Below are positions 1 to 6,481 of a stretch of DNA of 35,657 nt, in pieces. The position numbers were made by a program, and so were the translations under genes. The notes under the pieces are model-generated. The model was not told the origin of the DNA. It did no database searches and saw nothing but the letters and a program-made list of their open reading frames with translations. Origin of the DNA: Pseudomonadales bacterium (GTDB taxonomy: Bacteria; Pseudomonadota; Gammaproteobacteria; Pseudomonadales; Pseudohongiellaceae); NCBI GenBank assembly GCA_022825945.1, contig JAJDVS010000015.1:1-35657 (forward strand), written 5' to 3'. The first letter of the stretch is position 1; each line of letters opens with the position of its first letter.

Positions 1-204
1 CCGCAGATCGATGCCGTCGACGAGTCCGCCCTGGGGCCCATGGCACAAGGCGCATTGGCTTGTGTAGATGCGCGACCCGAGTTCGATCGCTTCCGATGTG
101 TATTGATGGTCGCCCACGGCCTGGGGCCGCGCCGGCGGCGACAAGGCCAGCAATGCCAGCAATGCCAGCATCAAGACGCCCACGCCCGCTTTGGCTCGAT
201 TCAT
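1..204 (-). CDS. Small c-type cytochrome, 5' part (runs off the window)
   Basis: The first 68 codons are visible from an ATG at 204. Residues 1-29 form a signal peptide with a Leu/Ala-rich core, built in part from a short tandem repeat of GCATTGCTG. The mature part contains CALCH, the CxxCH motif for covalent heme c attachment, followed by GPQG and LVDGIDLR. Known of the family: such monoheme cytochromes are exported and receive heme in the periplasm, where they pass electrons to or from partner oxidoreductases. The C-terminal half with the Met axial ligand lies outside the window, so class and partner cannot be judged. The degraded copy at 6170-6457 carries the same LVDGIDLRRG stretch, so this is one of two paralogues. 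The gene is divergent from the FAH-fold gene at 357. Confidence 0.8.
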   Translation of the reverse strand, partial: MNRAKAGVGVLMLALLALLALSPPARPQAVGDHQYTSEAIELGSRIYTSQCALCHGPQGGLVDGIDLR

Positions 205-356
205 GACTCCGTCGTCCCCGGTCCAGCCTGAAAAACCGGCAGCATAGCGGCTTGCCCGCTTTCGGTCCATGCCTTCGCGACGCGAGAGGTTGACCGCTAC
301 CAGGCTGCCCGCTTAGCATCAGCTTGCCGCAAGGCATTCCCTGACAGGAGACCGAC

Positions 357-1196
357 ATGAACCACATGCAGACCCTGCTCGTCACGCTTGCCGTCCTTCT
401 CATCAGCGCGCCGTCGCTTGCCCAGGAGGATGCGGAACCGGAAATTTTCGTCCGCTATTCCCAGGATGGGGGCGAGATTTCCTGGGGCATGCTGCATGGC
501 AGCCAGGTATGGCAACTTGCGGGGGCGCCGTATGAAACCATGGAGCATACCGGCGTCTGGCACGAGCGTGACACGGTCAAGCTCGAAGCCCCGGCGGAGC
601 CGTCCCAGATATTCATGACCGCCTTCAATTTCTACAGCCACATCAGCGGGGACCCGGAGGAGGAGCCCGGCCTGTTTCTCGTGCCGCCGAGTTCACTGGT
701 GGGCCCGGAAGACCCCATCGTGCGCCCCGCCGGTTCCCAAAACCTGCACTACGAGGCGGAAATGGCCGTGGTCATCGGCAAGCGCGCGGAGAACGTGCCC
801 GTGGACCAGGCCTACGAATACATCTTCGGCGTCACCGCGGGCAACGATGTCAGCGAACGCTCCTGGCAGGGCAGCGACATCCAGTGGGTACGGGCCAAGG
901 GCAGCCGCGGCTTCAACGCCATCGGCCCGGTGCTGTACAAGGACGCCGATTACGGGAATATCCAGATCACCGGTCGTCTCAACGGCGAGGTCGTCCAGGG
1001 GGAAAACTCCTCGGATCTGATCTTCGGCATGGAGGAAATGGTGAGCTACATCTCGCGCTTCTTCACCCTGGAGCCCGGCGACATGATCTGGTCCGGCACC
1101 ATGGGCAGCACCCGCGCCATGGTTCCCGGCGATGTCTACGAAGTCGAACTCTCCGGCATCGGCACCCTCCGCAATGAGGTCGTCCAGGGGCGGTAG
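357..1196 (+). CDS. Fumarylacetoacetate hydrolase-fold protein with signal peptide
   Basis: 279 aa. The start is supported by AGGAG six bases before the ATG. Residues 1-22 look like a Sec signal peptide ending SLAQ, so the product is probably exported, which is unusual for this mostly cytoplasmic fold. The FAH core is clear: HYEAEMAVVIG (Glu133 and Glu135), GNDVSERSWQ (Asp164) giving the usual acidic metal ligands, a RAKG.RGFNAIGP segment in the place of the family K-F-D-P-GP loop, and LEPGDMIWSGTMG in place of the L-GD-TGTP motif. Family members cleave C-C bonds in acylpyruvates or hydrate/decarboxylate oxo-acids using Mg2+ or Mn2+. The substrate cannot be assigned here. No catabolic partner genes are adjacent; the next gene is a tRNA. 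Confidence 0.85.
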   Translation: MNHMQTLLVTLAVLLISAPSLAQEDAEPEIFVRYSQDGGEISWGMLHGSQVWQLAGAPYETMEHTGVWHERDTVKLEAPAEPSQIFMTAFNFYSHISGDPEEEPGLFLVPPSSLVGPEDPIVRPAGSQNLHYEAEMAVVIGKRAENVPVDQAYEYIFGVTAGNDVSERSWQGSDIQWVRAKGSRGFNAIGPVLYKDADYGNIQITGRLNGEVVQGENSSDLIFGMEEMVSYISRFFTLEPGDMIWSGTMGSTRAMVPGDVYEVELSGIGTLRNEVVQGR

Positions 1197-1246
1197 CAAG
1201 GCGCAGTCTCAGGATCTCATCGCGCGGCCACTGCAAGAGATTCTGC

Positions 1247-1270
1247 GACTGCGCTTCGCTTCGCGCAGTC
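1247..1270. repeat. 8-bp perfect inverted repeat downstream of the FAH-fold gene
   Basis: GACTGCGC (1247-1254) and GCGCAGTC (1263-1270) flank the 8-base loop TTCGCTTC. It lies 50 bases after the stop of the FAH-fold gene and just upstream of the tRNA promoter. It could end transcription, but no T-run follows, so a terminator role is only a guess. Confidence 0.4.
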
Positions 1271-1288
1271 AGGGAATACTTGGTAAAT

Positions 1289-1317
1289 TTGCCAGCGACG
1301 GGGCAAACCGCTAAAGT
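1289..1317 (+). promoter_or_regulatory. Predicted sigma-70 promoter for tRNA-Arg
   Basis: TTGCCA (1289-1294) and TAAAGT (1312-1317) are separated by exactly 17 bases and are close to the -35 and -10 consensus. The tRNA begins 13 bases after the -10. The GC-rich stretch between the -10 and the tRNA (CCCGTCCTGCG) resembles the discriminator of stringently controlled stable-RNA promoters; that last point is inference. Confidence 0.6.
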
Positions 1318-1329
1318 AGCCCGTCCTGC

Positions 1330-1406
1330 GCGCCTGTAGCTCAGTTGGATAGAGTAACTGGCTTCGAACCAGTTGGTCGGGAGTTCGAATCTCTCCAGGC
1401 GCGCCA
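1330..1406 (+). tRNA. tRNA-Arg (anticodon TCG)
   Basis: A complete 77-nt cloverleaf can be drawn. The acceptor arms GCGCCTG (1330-1336) and CAGGCGC (1396-1402) pair fully. The D arm is GCTC/GAGT. The anticodon stem ACTGG/CCAGT holds the loop CTTCGAA with anticodon TCG at 1364-1366. The T arm GGGAG/CTCTC carries the invariant TTCGAAT. The discriminator is G and CCA is encoded (1404-1406). TCG reads the Arg codon CGA. The gene stands alone between the FAH-fold gene and the LPS glycosyltransferases. I found no direct repeat of its 3' end in the window, so nothing suggests use as an integration site here. Confidence 0.96.
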
Positions 1407-1577
1407 GTTTTCCTGCTTCTCCAGGTCACTGGCCGTAGCGGTTCCCCATCTCCGCCACGGACTCGCGAATGAGTTCGTCGAGCACGTCCAGGTCCATATC
1501 TTCGGGGTTTCCCGTCTGCCTCGTCAATGGCTTCGGATGGTAGTCTTGTCCTTTCGCCCTTGCCGCAAACCAGGATT

Positions 1578-2615
1578 ATGCAACAAGCGCCCCTGCTTTT
1601 GTTTCCCACACATTATCTGGGAAATCTCGTGCTCGGCCTGCCCTGGGTGATGCGGGCGCTGGCGCGGGAGCCCGAAGCGGCGGCGGTTTTCGATGCGGCG
1701 TTTCGCCCCCTGCTGTCGCTATTGCCGGAAGTGGAGGCGCGGGCGCTGTACTACCCGAGAAAGCAGTTGGCCAGGGATCAGGGATTTTCGAGGCGCTTGT
1801 TCCGCTATCTCGGCTTTCTGGGCAAACTGCGCAGGTATCGCGGCCATTGCCTGATCGATCTCGAAGGCGAACGCTTTTCCGGCGTACTGGCAAGGCTCAG
1901 CGGCTGCCGGCGGCGCATCGGGCCACAGGCCAAACGCTCGGACTGGTTCTACAGCAAGGCGCTGGAACTTGACTATCTCGCACACCGCTTCACCGCATTC
2001 GGAGAGATTCTGGGACCCTATGCCGCCTCAAGCGATGGCAAGCCGCCGGCAAGCGAGCTGGATTTCCAGATCGACCCGACGCTTGCGGGCCGAATAGAAC
2101 GACTGTTGGCGGAACATCGAATCAACCGGCCAATCGCGGTAATGCACCCCGGAGCCAGCGTCTCCTACAAGCTGTGGCCCGGACAGCATTTCGCCGAACT
2201 GGCGCAAGGCCTGCACGAGGCGGGTTATCAGCCGGCCTGGGTCGGCGCCGGGCATTTCGATGCGGATATCATTGCCGGAATCGAAGCACTCATGCCGGAA
2301 CCCCCGACCGTGAATTTCTGCAATTTGCTGGACTTGCCCGAGCTGACGGCGTTTTTCCGACGGGCGGCACTGTTCATCGGCTGCGACAGCGGCCCCATGC
2401 ATCTGGCCGCGGCGGCCGGCCTGGCGGTACATGCGCTGTTCGGCCCGAGCAGGGAAGCGATCTGGGCGCCGCTCGGTAGCCACAGTACCGTGCTTCGCGG
2501 TGAACGGGCCTGCGCCGCGGACTGTGATGCCTGGCATTGCCCCAACGATTATCATTGTCTGCGCTCCCTGACCCCGAAGAGAGTGCTGGACAGCATCACA
2601 GCCGCGGGGAGATAA
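1578..2615 (+). CDS. Glycosyltransferase family 9 (heptosyltransferase-like)
   Basis: 345 aa from the ATG at 1578, where LLLFPTHYLGNLVLGLPWV gives the family N-terminus. A longer frame opens at 1527 but adds no family sequence, and AGGA sits just before 1578. The C-terminal domain has the GT9 nucleotide-sugar signature FIGCDSGPMHLAAAAG followed by ALFGPSREAIWAPLG, and AVMHPGAS begins the second Rossmann domain. Family members such as WaaC, WaaF and WaaQ transfer ADP-heptose to the LPS inner core at the cytoplasmic face. A Cys-rich tail (CAADCDAWHC..DYHC) also occurs in some members. The GT2 gene follows after four bases, so the two are probably cotranscribed. Which acceptor it uses cannot be told. 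Confidence 0.88.
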   Translation: MQQAPLLLFPTHYLGNLVLGLPWVMRALAREPEAAAVFDAAFRPLLSLLPEVEARALYYPRKQLARDQGFSRRLFRYLGFLGKLRRYRGHCLIDLEGERFSGVLARLSGCRRRIGPQAKRSDWFYSKALELDYLAHRFTAFGEILGPYAASSDGKPPASELDFQIDPTLAGRIERLLAEHRINRPIAVMHPGASVSYKLWPGQHFAELAQGLHEAGYQPAWVGAGHFDADIIAGIEALMPEPPTVNFCNLLDLPELTAFFRRAALFIGCDSGPMHLAAAAGLAVHALFGPSREAIWAPLGSHSTVLRGERACAADCDAWHCPNDYHCLRSLTPKRVLDSITAAGR

Positions 2616-2619
2616 GCCG

Positions 2620-3378
2620 ATGCCAGGGAAAATTCCGGTCAGCGTCTACCTGATCACCCTCAACGAGGAAGCCAATATCGCCGCCTCACTGGACCGAATG
2701 GCGGACTTCGATGAGGTAATCATCGTCGACAGCGGCTCCAGCGACCATACCCTGGAGATCGCCGAAAGCTATCCCAACGTGCGAACCGCATACCGTGCTT
2801 TCGATGGATTCGCCGCCCAGAAATCACATGCCCTGTCGCTGTGCCGGAATGAATGGGCGCTTAATGTCGACGCCGACGAGATTCTCACCGATGAATACCT
2901 TGCAGCGGTGCGCAGGACTGTGACCGCGAATGAAGTCGATGCCCTGCAATCGACCCGCACCCTGATTCGCTGGGGCCGGAAGCCGCGGCACTTTGGCGGC
3001 AGGGACCGGCTGGTCAGGCTGTTCCGCAAGAGCGCCGGACACTACCCCGAGCGGCGCGTACACGAAAGCATCAGCATCAATGGCAAGCTGACCCATACCG
3101 AAGCGACGATTCTGCACCACGAGAATCTCACCTTCAGCCAGCGAGTGGCCAAGGCAAAACGCTACGCCGAGGCCCGGGCAAGGGACAAGTTCGACCGGGG
3201 CGACACGGTTTCCGCACCGACCCTGCTGGCCATTTTCCCGCTTGTATTCCTCCAGCACTATATCCTCAAGGGCCATGTGCTCGACGGCGTCGACGGCCTG
3301 TTCACCAGCATGAACGCCGCCTATTACGCCTTCATCAAGTACGCCCGGCTATGGGAACTGCACCGCGGTCGCAACTAG
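2620..3378 (+). CDS. Glycosyltransferase family 2, WaaE/KdtX-like
   Basis: 252 aa. The N-terminal GT-A domain reads VSVYLITLNEEANIAASLDR, then EVIIVDSGSSDHTLEIA, and has NVDADEIL as the DxD-type metal and nucleotide-sugar site. RRVHESI and the C-terminal hydrophobic FPLVFLQHYILKG resemble LPS core beta-glucosyltransferases of the WaaE/KdtX type. The role is probably adding a sugar to the inner core on the cytoplasmic side of the inner membrane. It follows the GT9 gene by four bases, which fits an LPS core operon. The TAG stop (3376-3378) lies inside the CTAGG end of the repeat element that starts at 3375. Confidence 0.87.
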   Translation: MPGKIPVSVYLITLNEEANIAASLDRMADFDEVIIVDSGSSDHTLEIAESYPNVRTAYRAFDGFAAQKSHALSLCRNEWALNVDADEILTDEYLAAVRRTVTANEVDALQSTRTLIRWGRKPRHFGGRDRLVRLFRKSAGHYPERRVHESISINGKLTHTEATILHHENLTFSQRVAKAKRYAEARARDKFDRGDTVSAPTLLAIFPLVFLQHYILKGHVLDGVDGLFTSMNAAYYAFIKYARLWELHRGRN

Positions 3379-3440
3379 GTATTCTCTGAAAAACTCCATC
3401 CGTGGAGTTTTTCATAACTCTGCGCATGACATCAGAAGAC
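3375..3440 (+). repeat. Multi-hairpin repeat element, copy 1 (short or degenerate)
   Basis: It begins CTAGGTATTCTCTGA and has a perfect 12-bp hairpin, TGAAAAACTCCA (3387-3398), loop TCCG, TGGAGTTTTTCA (3403-3414). The next bases, ACTCTGCGCATGACATCAGA, look like a decayed form of the CTCTGA..TCAGAG hairpin seen in copies 2 and 3. The right end is not sharp, so 3440 is approximate. The GT2 stop codon is within its first five bases. The 40 bases from CTAGG or CTTAGG through the hairpin are nearly identical to copy 2. Confidence 0.75.
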
Positions 3441-3558
3441 GCAAGGGCTGCCGTAGGCCGCTGCCGGCGGCGGCGAGATGTTCACGCCCGCAAACTGGCG
3501 CAAAAGGGCCCGAATGGGGTAGAGTGGCCCGGTTTCCATTCAGAGAGATTCCCATCCC

Positions 3559-4899
3559 ATGAAACTGAAAATGCACCTGGCGGCCCTGCCGCTGACGATG
3601 ATTGGATTGTTGGCGGCCTGCAGCCCGCCCGCGGAAGTATCGGTGTCCGTGGACACGGCCGCCCCCGAGGCAATGGCCGCACCGGCACGGGACCTCGCCA
3701 TGGCGGCCCCGGAAGATGTCGGCATGGATTCAGGCCGGCTCGAGCGGCTCACCGGCGCCATGCAGGGCCTCGTTGACGAAGGCCGCCTCGCCGGCGTGGT
3801 GACCGCGGTGGCCCGCCACGGCAAGATCGTTCATTTCGAATCCGCCGGCTACCGCGACATCGAGGCCGGCGCGGCCATGACCAATGACACCCTTTTCCGC
3901 ATCTATTCGATGACCAAGCCGATTACCGGCGTGGCGCTGATGATGCTGTACGAGGAAGGCAAGTTCCTGCTTTCCGATCCGGTGGAGAAATACATTCCCG
4001 AGTTGAGCAATCTCCAGGTTGCCGCGGGGCTTGATGAGAATGGGGACTTGCTCACCGAACCCGCTACCCACCCCATGACCGTGCGCGAACTCATGGCCCA
4101 CACCGGCGGCCTCACCTACGGCATTTTCTCCGCTTCCGGCGTGGACAGCCTGTATGTGGAAGCCGACCTGCTCAACAATGACATCAGCCTCAAGGAAATG
4201 GTCACCCGCCTGGGCGCGATTCCACTGCGCCAGCAGCCCGGCACCATGTGGCACTACAGCGTGGCGGTGGATGTGCAGGGCTATCTGGTGGAAGTGCTTT
4301 CCGGCATGGCTTTCGACGATTTTCTCGATGAGCGCCTGTTCGGCCCCCTGGGCATGAGCGACACCGATTTCCATGTGCCGCCGGAGAAAGTCGACCGCTT
4401 CGCCCAGGTCTATACCTATGACCCGGAAGGCAATCTCGCCGCCGCGGAAATGTTCGGCGGCCTGAATGGCTATTTGGAAGATCCCGTCCTCAAGAGCGGC
4501 GGCGGCGGGCTGGTTTCCTCCACCATGGACTATCTGAAGTTCACTCAGATGCTGGCCAATGGCGGCGAACTCAACGGCGTGCGAATCCTTTCGCCGCTGA
4601 CCATCGACCTGATGCACCGCAACCAGTTGCCCCGCGGCCTGCCCGACAATATCCTCGGCGCGCCGGGGACGGTTTTCGGCCTGGATTTCGCCGTGGTGAC
4701 CGATCCGGTGGAGGCTGAGTCCTTTTCCGCTGGCGAATATTACTGGGGCGGCGCCGCCGGCACCTGGTTCTGGATCGACCCGGTGGAAGACTTGATCGTG
4801 GTGGGGATGATCCAGCAATGGGGTCAGGGGCTGCCCAATGTGCGCGCCCTCTCCCGGCAACTCACCTATCAGGCGATTACCGAGCCATTGGGCATCTGA
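3559..4899 (+). CDS. Serine hydrolase, beta-lactamase class C / EstB family lipoprotein
   Basis: 446 aa. Residues 1-20 with LLAAC form a lipobox (lipidated Cys21), so it is predicted to be a membrane-anchored periplasmic or outer-membrane lipoprotein. The penicillin-binding fold shows the SxxK nucleophile site SMTK (Ser117, Lys120) within RIYSMTKPITGVALMML, and YSV (Tyr233) at the YxN position. RELMAHTGGL and GPLGMSDTDFHV are typical of family PF00144. The C-terminal GGAAGTWFWIDP replaces the KTG strand. Members include esterases, carboxypeptidases and true beta-lactamases. The motifs fit an esterase-like enzyme better than AmpC. It is convergent with the PETase-like gene. Confidence 0.88.
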   Translation: MKLKMHLAALPLTMIGLLAACSPPAEVSVSVDTAAPEAMAAPARDLAMAAPEDVGMDSGRLERLTGAMQGLVDEGRLAGVVTAVARHGKIVHFESAGYRDIEAGAAMTNDTLFRIYSMTKPITGVALMMLYEEGKFLLSDPVEKYIPELSNLQVAAGLDENGDLLTEPATHPMTVRELMAHTGGLTYGIFSASGVDSLYVEADLLNNDISLKEMVTRLGAIPLRQQPGTMWHYSVAVDVQGYLVEVLSGMAFDDFLDERLFGPLGMSDTDFHVPPEKVDRFAQVYTYDPEGNLAAAEMFGGLNGYLEDPVLKSGGGGLVSSTMDYLKFTQMLANGGELNGVRILSPLTIDLMHRNQLPRGLPDNILGAPGTVFGLDFAVVTDPVEAESFSAGEYYWGGAAGTWFWIDPVEDLIVVGMIQQWGQGLPNVRALSRQLTYQAITEPLGI

Positions 4900-4908
4900 T
4901 CAGGGATG

Positions 4909-4941
4909 CCCGCCCGGCCGCCCATGGGGAGGCCGGGCGGG
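4909..4941. terminator. Likely bidirectional transcription stop between convergent genes
   Basis: A perfect 11-bp inverted repeat, CCCGCCCGGCC (4909-4919) and GGCCGGGCGGG (4931-4941), with an 11-base loop. It sits between the stops of the serine hydrolase (4899) and the minus-strand alpha/beta hydrolase (4947). No clear T-run follows on either strand, so it is a strong hairpin and only a probable terminator. Confidence 0.55.
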
Positions 4942-4946
4942 GTCAT

Positions 4947-5870
4947 TTACGGCGCAAGATAGGTCGAGAAGGTGCCCGGATAATCGTCGGCCGCATCGCT
5001 GACATGCCCGGCAAGGCCGTCCACTCCATCAAGATAGACCTTGAGGAAAGCCAGGGTCAGCCGGCCCATGGTGTCGTGTTCCGGCCCGCCGTTGGCGACG
5101 ATCCTGTGGTCGCCGGCGGCAAACTCCATGTACACCTTGTTTTCGCTTCCCAGGGAATCGTAGAGCAGTCTGGCGTGGGCGTCGGGCGGGGCCACTTCGT
5201 CCGCGGCGCTGGCAATGACCAGGGCGGGAGCGGAAATCGAGCCATAGTCGCCTTCGAAGGAACTGCCCGGCTCACAGCAATACAGTTGCAGTGGAATCAC
5301 CGCGCTGATTTCATCGCCGAGCCTCCGGGCAGCCTGCAAGGCCGCCCCGCCACCCATGGAATGGCCCATCAGGGCGATCTTGTCCACATCGATCTTGTTG
5401 GCCACCGGGCTGTCCGGGTTGGCGTTTTCCGACCGGATGAATTCCACCAGCGCAGCCAGGGCGTCGGCCCGGGCGCCGAGGCCATCGGTGGGTTCATTGG
5501 TGTTGAAAATGAAAACGTTGTAGCCCAGGGAAGCCAGGGTCGGTCCCCACCACTCGTAGTTCGAGGCCGCGGCGCGGAAACCCGGAGAGAAGGCGATGGC
5601 GCCATTGGGCCGATCGAAACTGAGCGTCAGCGGATAAAACACCATGACATCGGCAAACTCCGCCACGCCGGGGGTTGCCTCGTAGGTGCGGACTTCATAG
5701 ATTCGCTCGCCGAATTCGCGCCCGGTGGCGATGCCGATCTGGCGGCCTTCCGGCCGGTAGCGCCCCTGGCTGTTGTCCTGGGCGTTCGCCGCTGCCGGCA
5801 GCAGCAGGGCGCTTGCCGCAAGCAACAGCAGGGAACGAGTGAGGGCCCGGAAGCTCTTTGCGCTGTGCAT
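4947..5870 (-). CDS. Exported alpha/beta hydrolase, cutinase/PETase-like polyesterase family
   Basis: 307 aa. Residues 1-30 are a signal peptide ending ANA, so the enzyme is secreted or periplasmic. The nucleophile elbow GHSMGGGAAL (Ser171) matches the GxSMGGG elbow of actinobacterial cutinases, LCC and bacterial PET hydrolases. Asp224 (in IASAADEVAP) and His255 (in AAGDHRIVAN) complete the triad at the spacing seen in those enzymes. SPGF (Phe98) and Met172 would form the oxyanion hole; PETases have Tyr at the first position. EWWGPTLASLGYNVFIFNTN also aligns by eye with the segment after that loop. Differences are vicinal Cys198-Cys199 in the lid region and no obvious Trp at the PETase Trp185 position. 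The substrate may be a short ester or a polyester. Confidence 0.85.
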   Translation of the reverse strand: MHSAKSFRALTRSLLLLAASALLLPAAANAQDNSQGRYRPEGRQIGIATGREFGERIYEVRTYEATPGVAEFADVMVFYPLTLSFDRPNGAIAFSPGFRAAASNYEWWGPTLASLGYNVFIFNTNEPTDGLGARADALAALVEFIRSENANPDSPVANKIDVDKIALMGHSMGGGAALQAARRLGDEISAVIPLQLYCCEPGSSFEGDYGSISAPALVIASAADEVAPPDAHARLLYDSLGSENKVYMEFAAGDHRIVANGGPEHDTMGRLTLAFLKVYLDGVDGLAGHVSDAADDYPGTFSTYLAP

Positions 5871-6169
5871 GGTCGATTATCTCCACTGTTGTTGACTCGG
5901 AAAGTCTCCGGGGAGTTTCTCGCTACGGTCGGAGTCGCCCAAAGTCGGGGCCGCGAGTGTCTGGATGCCAGAATATAACAGAATCTCATCCCCTTCCGTA
6001 AGCTGGGCTGTCCCATGAGTTGGTTGCATTTCAGCGTGTCCCGATGCCAAACCCGAATTGACACTGGAATCGGGGAATGCAGTGCAATCCATATGCCCTG
6101 GGGTCCTTGTCGATAGCCAGACAGCGATACAGGGTCAGGTTTCAACCCGGTGCCGCCAGGACATGGACC
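5871..6169. other. Intergenic region upstream of the PETase-like gene
   Basis: It holds the promoter region of the minus-strand hydrolase and one copy of a 35-bp dispersed repeat (6008-6042). I see no convincing reading frame: frames here are short and lack ribosome binding sites. No strong sigma-70 promoter could be picked with confidence. Confidence 0.4.
6008..6042 (-). repeat. 35-bp dispersed repeat, copy A
   Basis: Read on the minus strand it begins GGGACACGCTGAAATGCA and ends CATGGGACAG. It matches 29 of 35 positions of the sequence at 26734-26768, with no gaps. Both copies point toward the start of the following gene, here the PETase-like hydrolase about 138 bases downstream. GGGACA is present at both ends of the unit. 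Its nature (insertion-sequence end, MITE or regulatory site) is unknown. Confidence 0.6.
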
Positions 6170-6457
6170 CGGGCGGGGCAAAGGCTATACCGCATGTTTT
6201 CCGGGGAGGAAGGACAGTTATGCGAAGCTGTGTCAAGGACCTCAGGGCCCTCGTGGACGGTATCGACCTGCGGCGCGGCGTTTTTCGCGCGGCAGCCTCG
6301 GATGAGGAACTGCGCCGGGTGATTGCCGGAGGTTCCGGCGCCAAGACTGGCCTTGGCGGCTACGAAGTGCTGCGCGAGCCGAGCAAGCCGCCGGTGGACG
6401 AACGAGAAAGAAATCGCCGACTTGGTGACCTTCCTGTCGACCTTGCGGGGAGGTTGA
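6170..6457 (+). pseudogene. Degraded cytochrome c gene (several frameshifts)
   Basis: Three frames must be joined to read a c-type cytochrome. Frame one (6170-6229) gives RAGQRLYRMFSGEEGQLCEA. After one extra base, CQGPQG (6231-6248) completes a CxxC heme site whose His is now Gln (CAA). Then LVDGIDLRRGVFR and SDEELRRVIAGG follow from 6250, and after another shift EIADLVTFLSTLRGG ends at a TGA (6455-6457). LVDGIDLR and the GPQG next to the heme site match the intact cytochrome at the left edge. With the heme ligand lost and the frame broken at least twice, no functional cytochrome can be made. No usable start was found. Confidence 0.75.
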
Positions 6458-6481
6458 CCAAGTCCCCTCCGACCCGATCTT

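Noticed and set aside
1428-1497. Minus-strand short frame MDLDVLDELIRESVAEMGNRYGQ just after tRNA-Arg
   Set aside because: It looks protein-like and could be a gene remnant, but it has no Shine-Dalgarno sequence, only 23 codons, and the frame closes a short way upstream.
3730-4860. Minus-strand 376-codon open frame opposite the serine hydrolase
   Set aside because: Composition (His, Gly, Ala, Gln) is that of a GC-rich antisense shadow, and the plus strand has lipobox, SxxK and YxV motifs.
4818-5978. Plus-strand 386-codon open frame opposite the PETase-like gene
   Set aside because: It overlaps the end of the serine hydrolase and lies antisense to a triad-bearing hydrolase.
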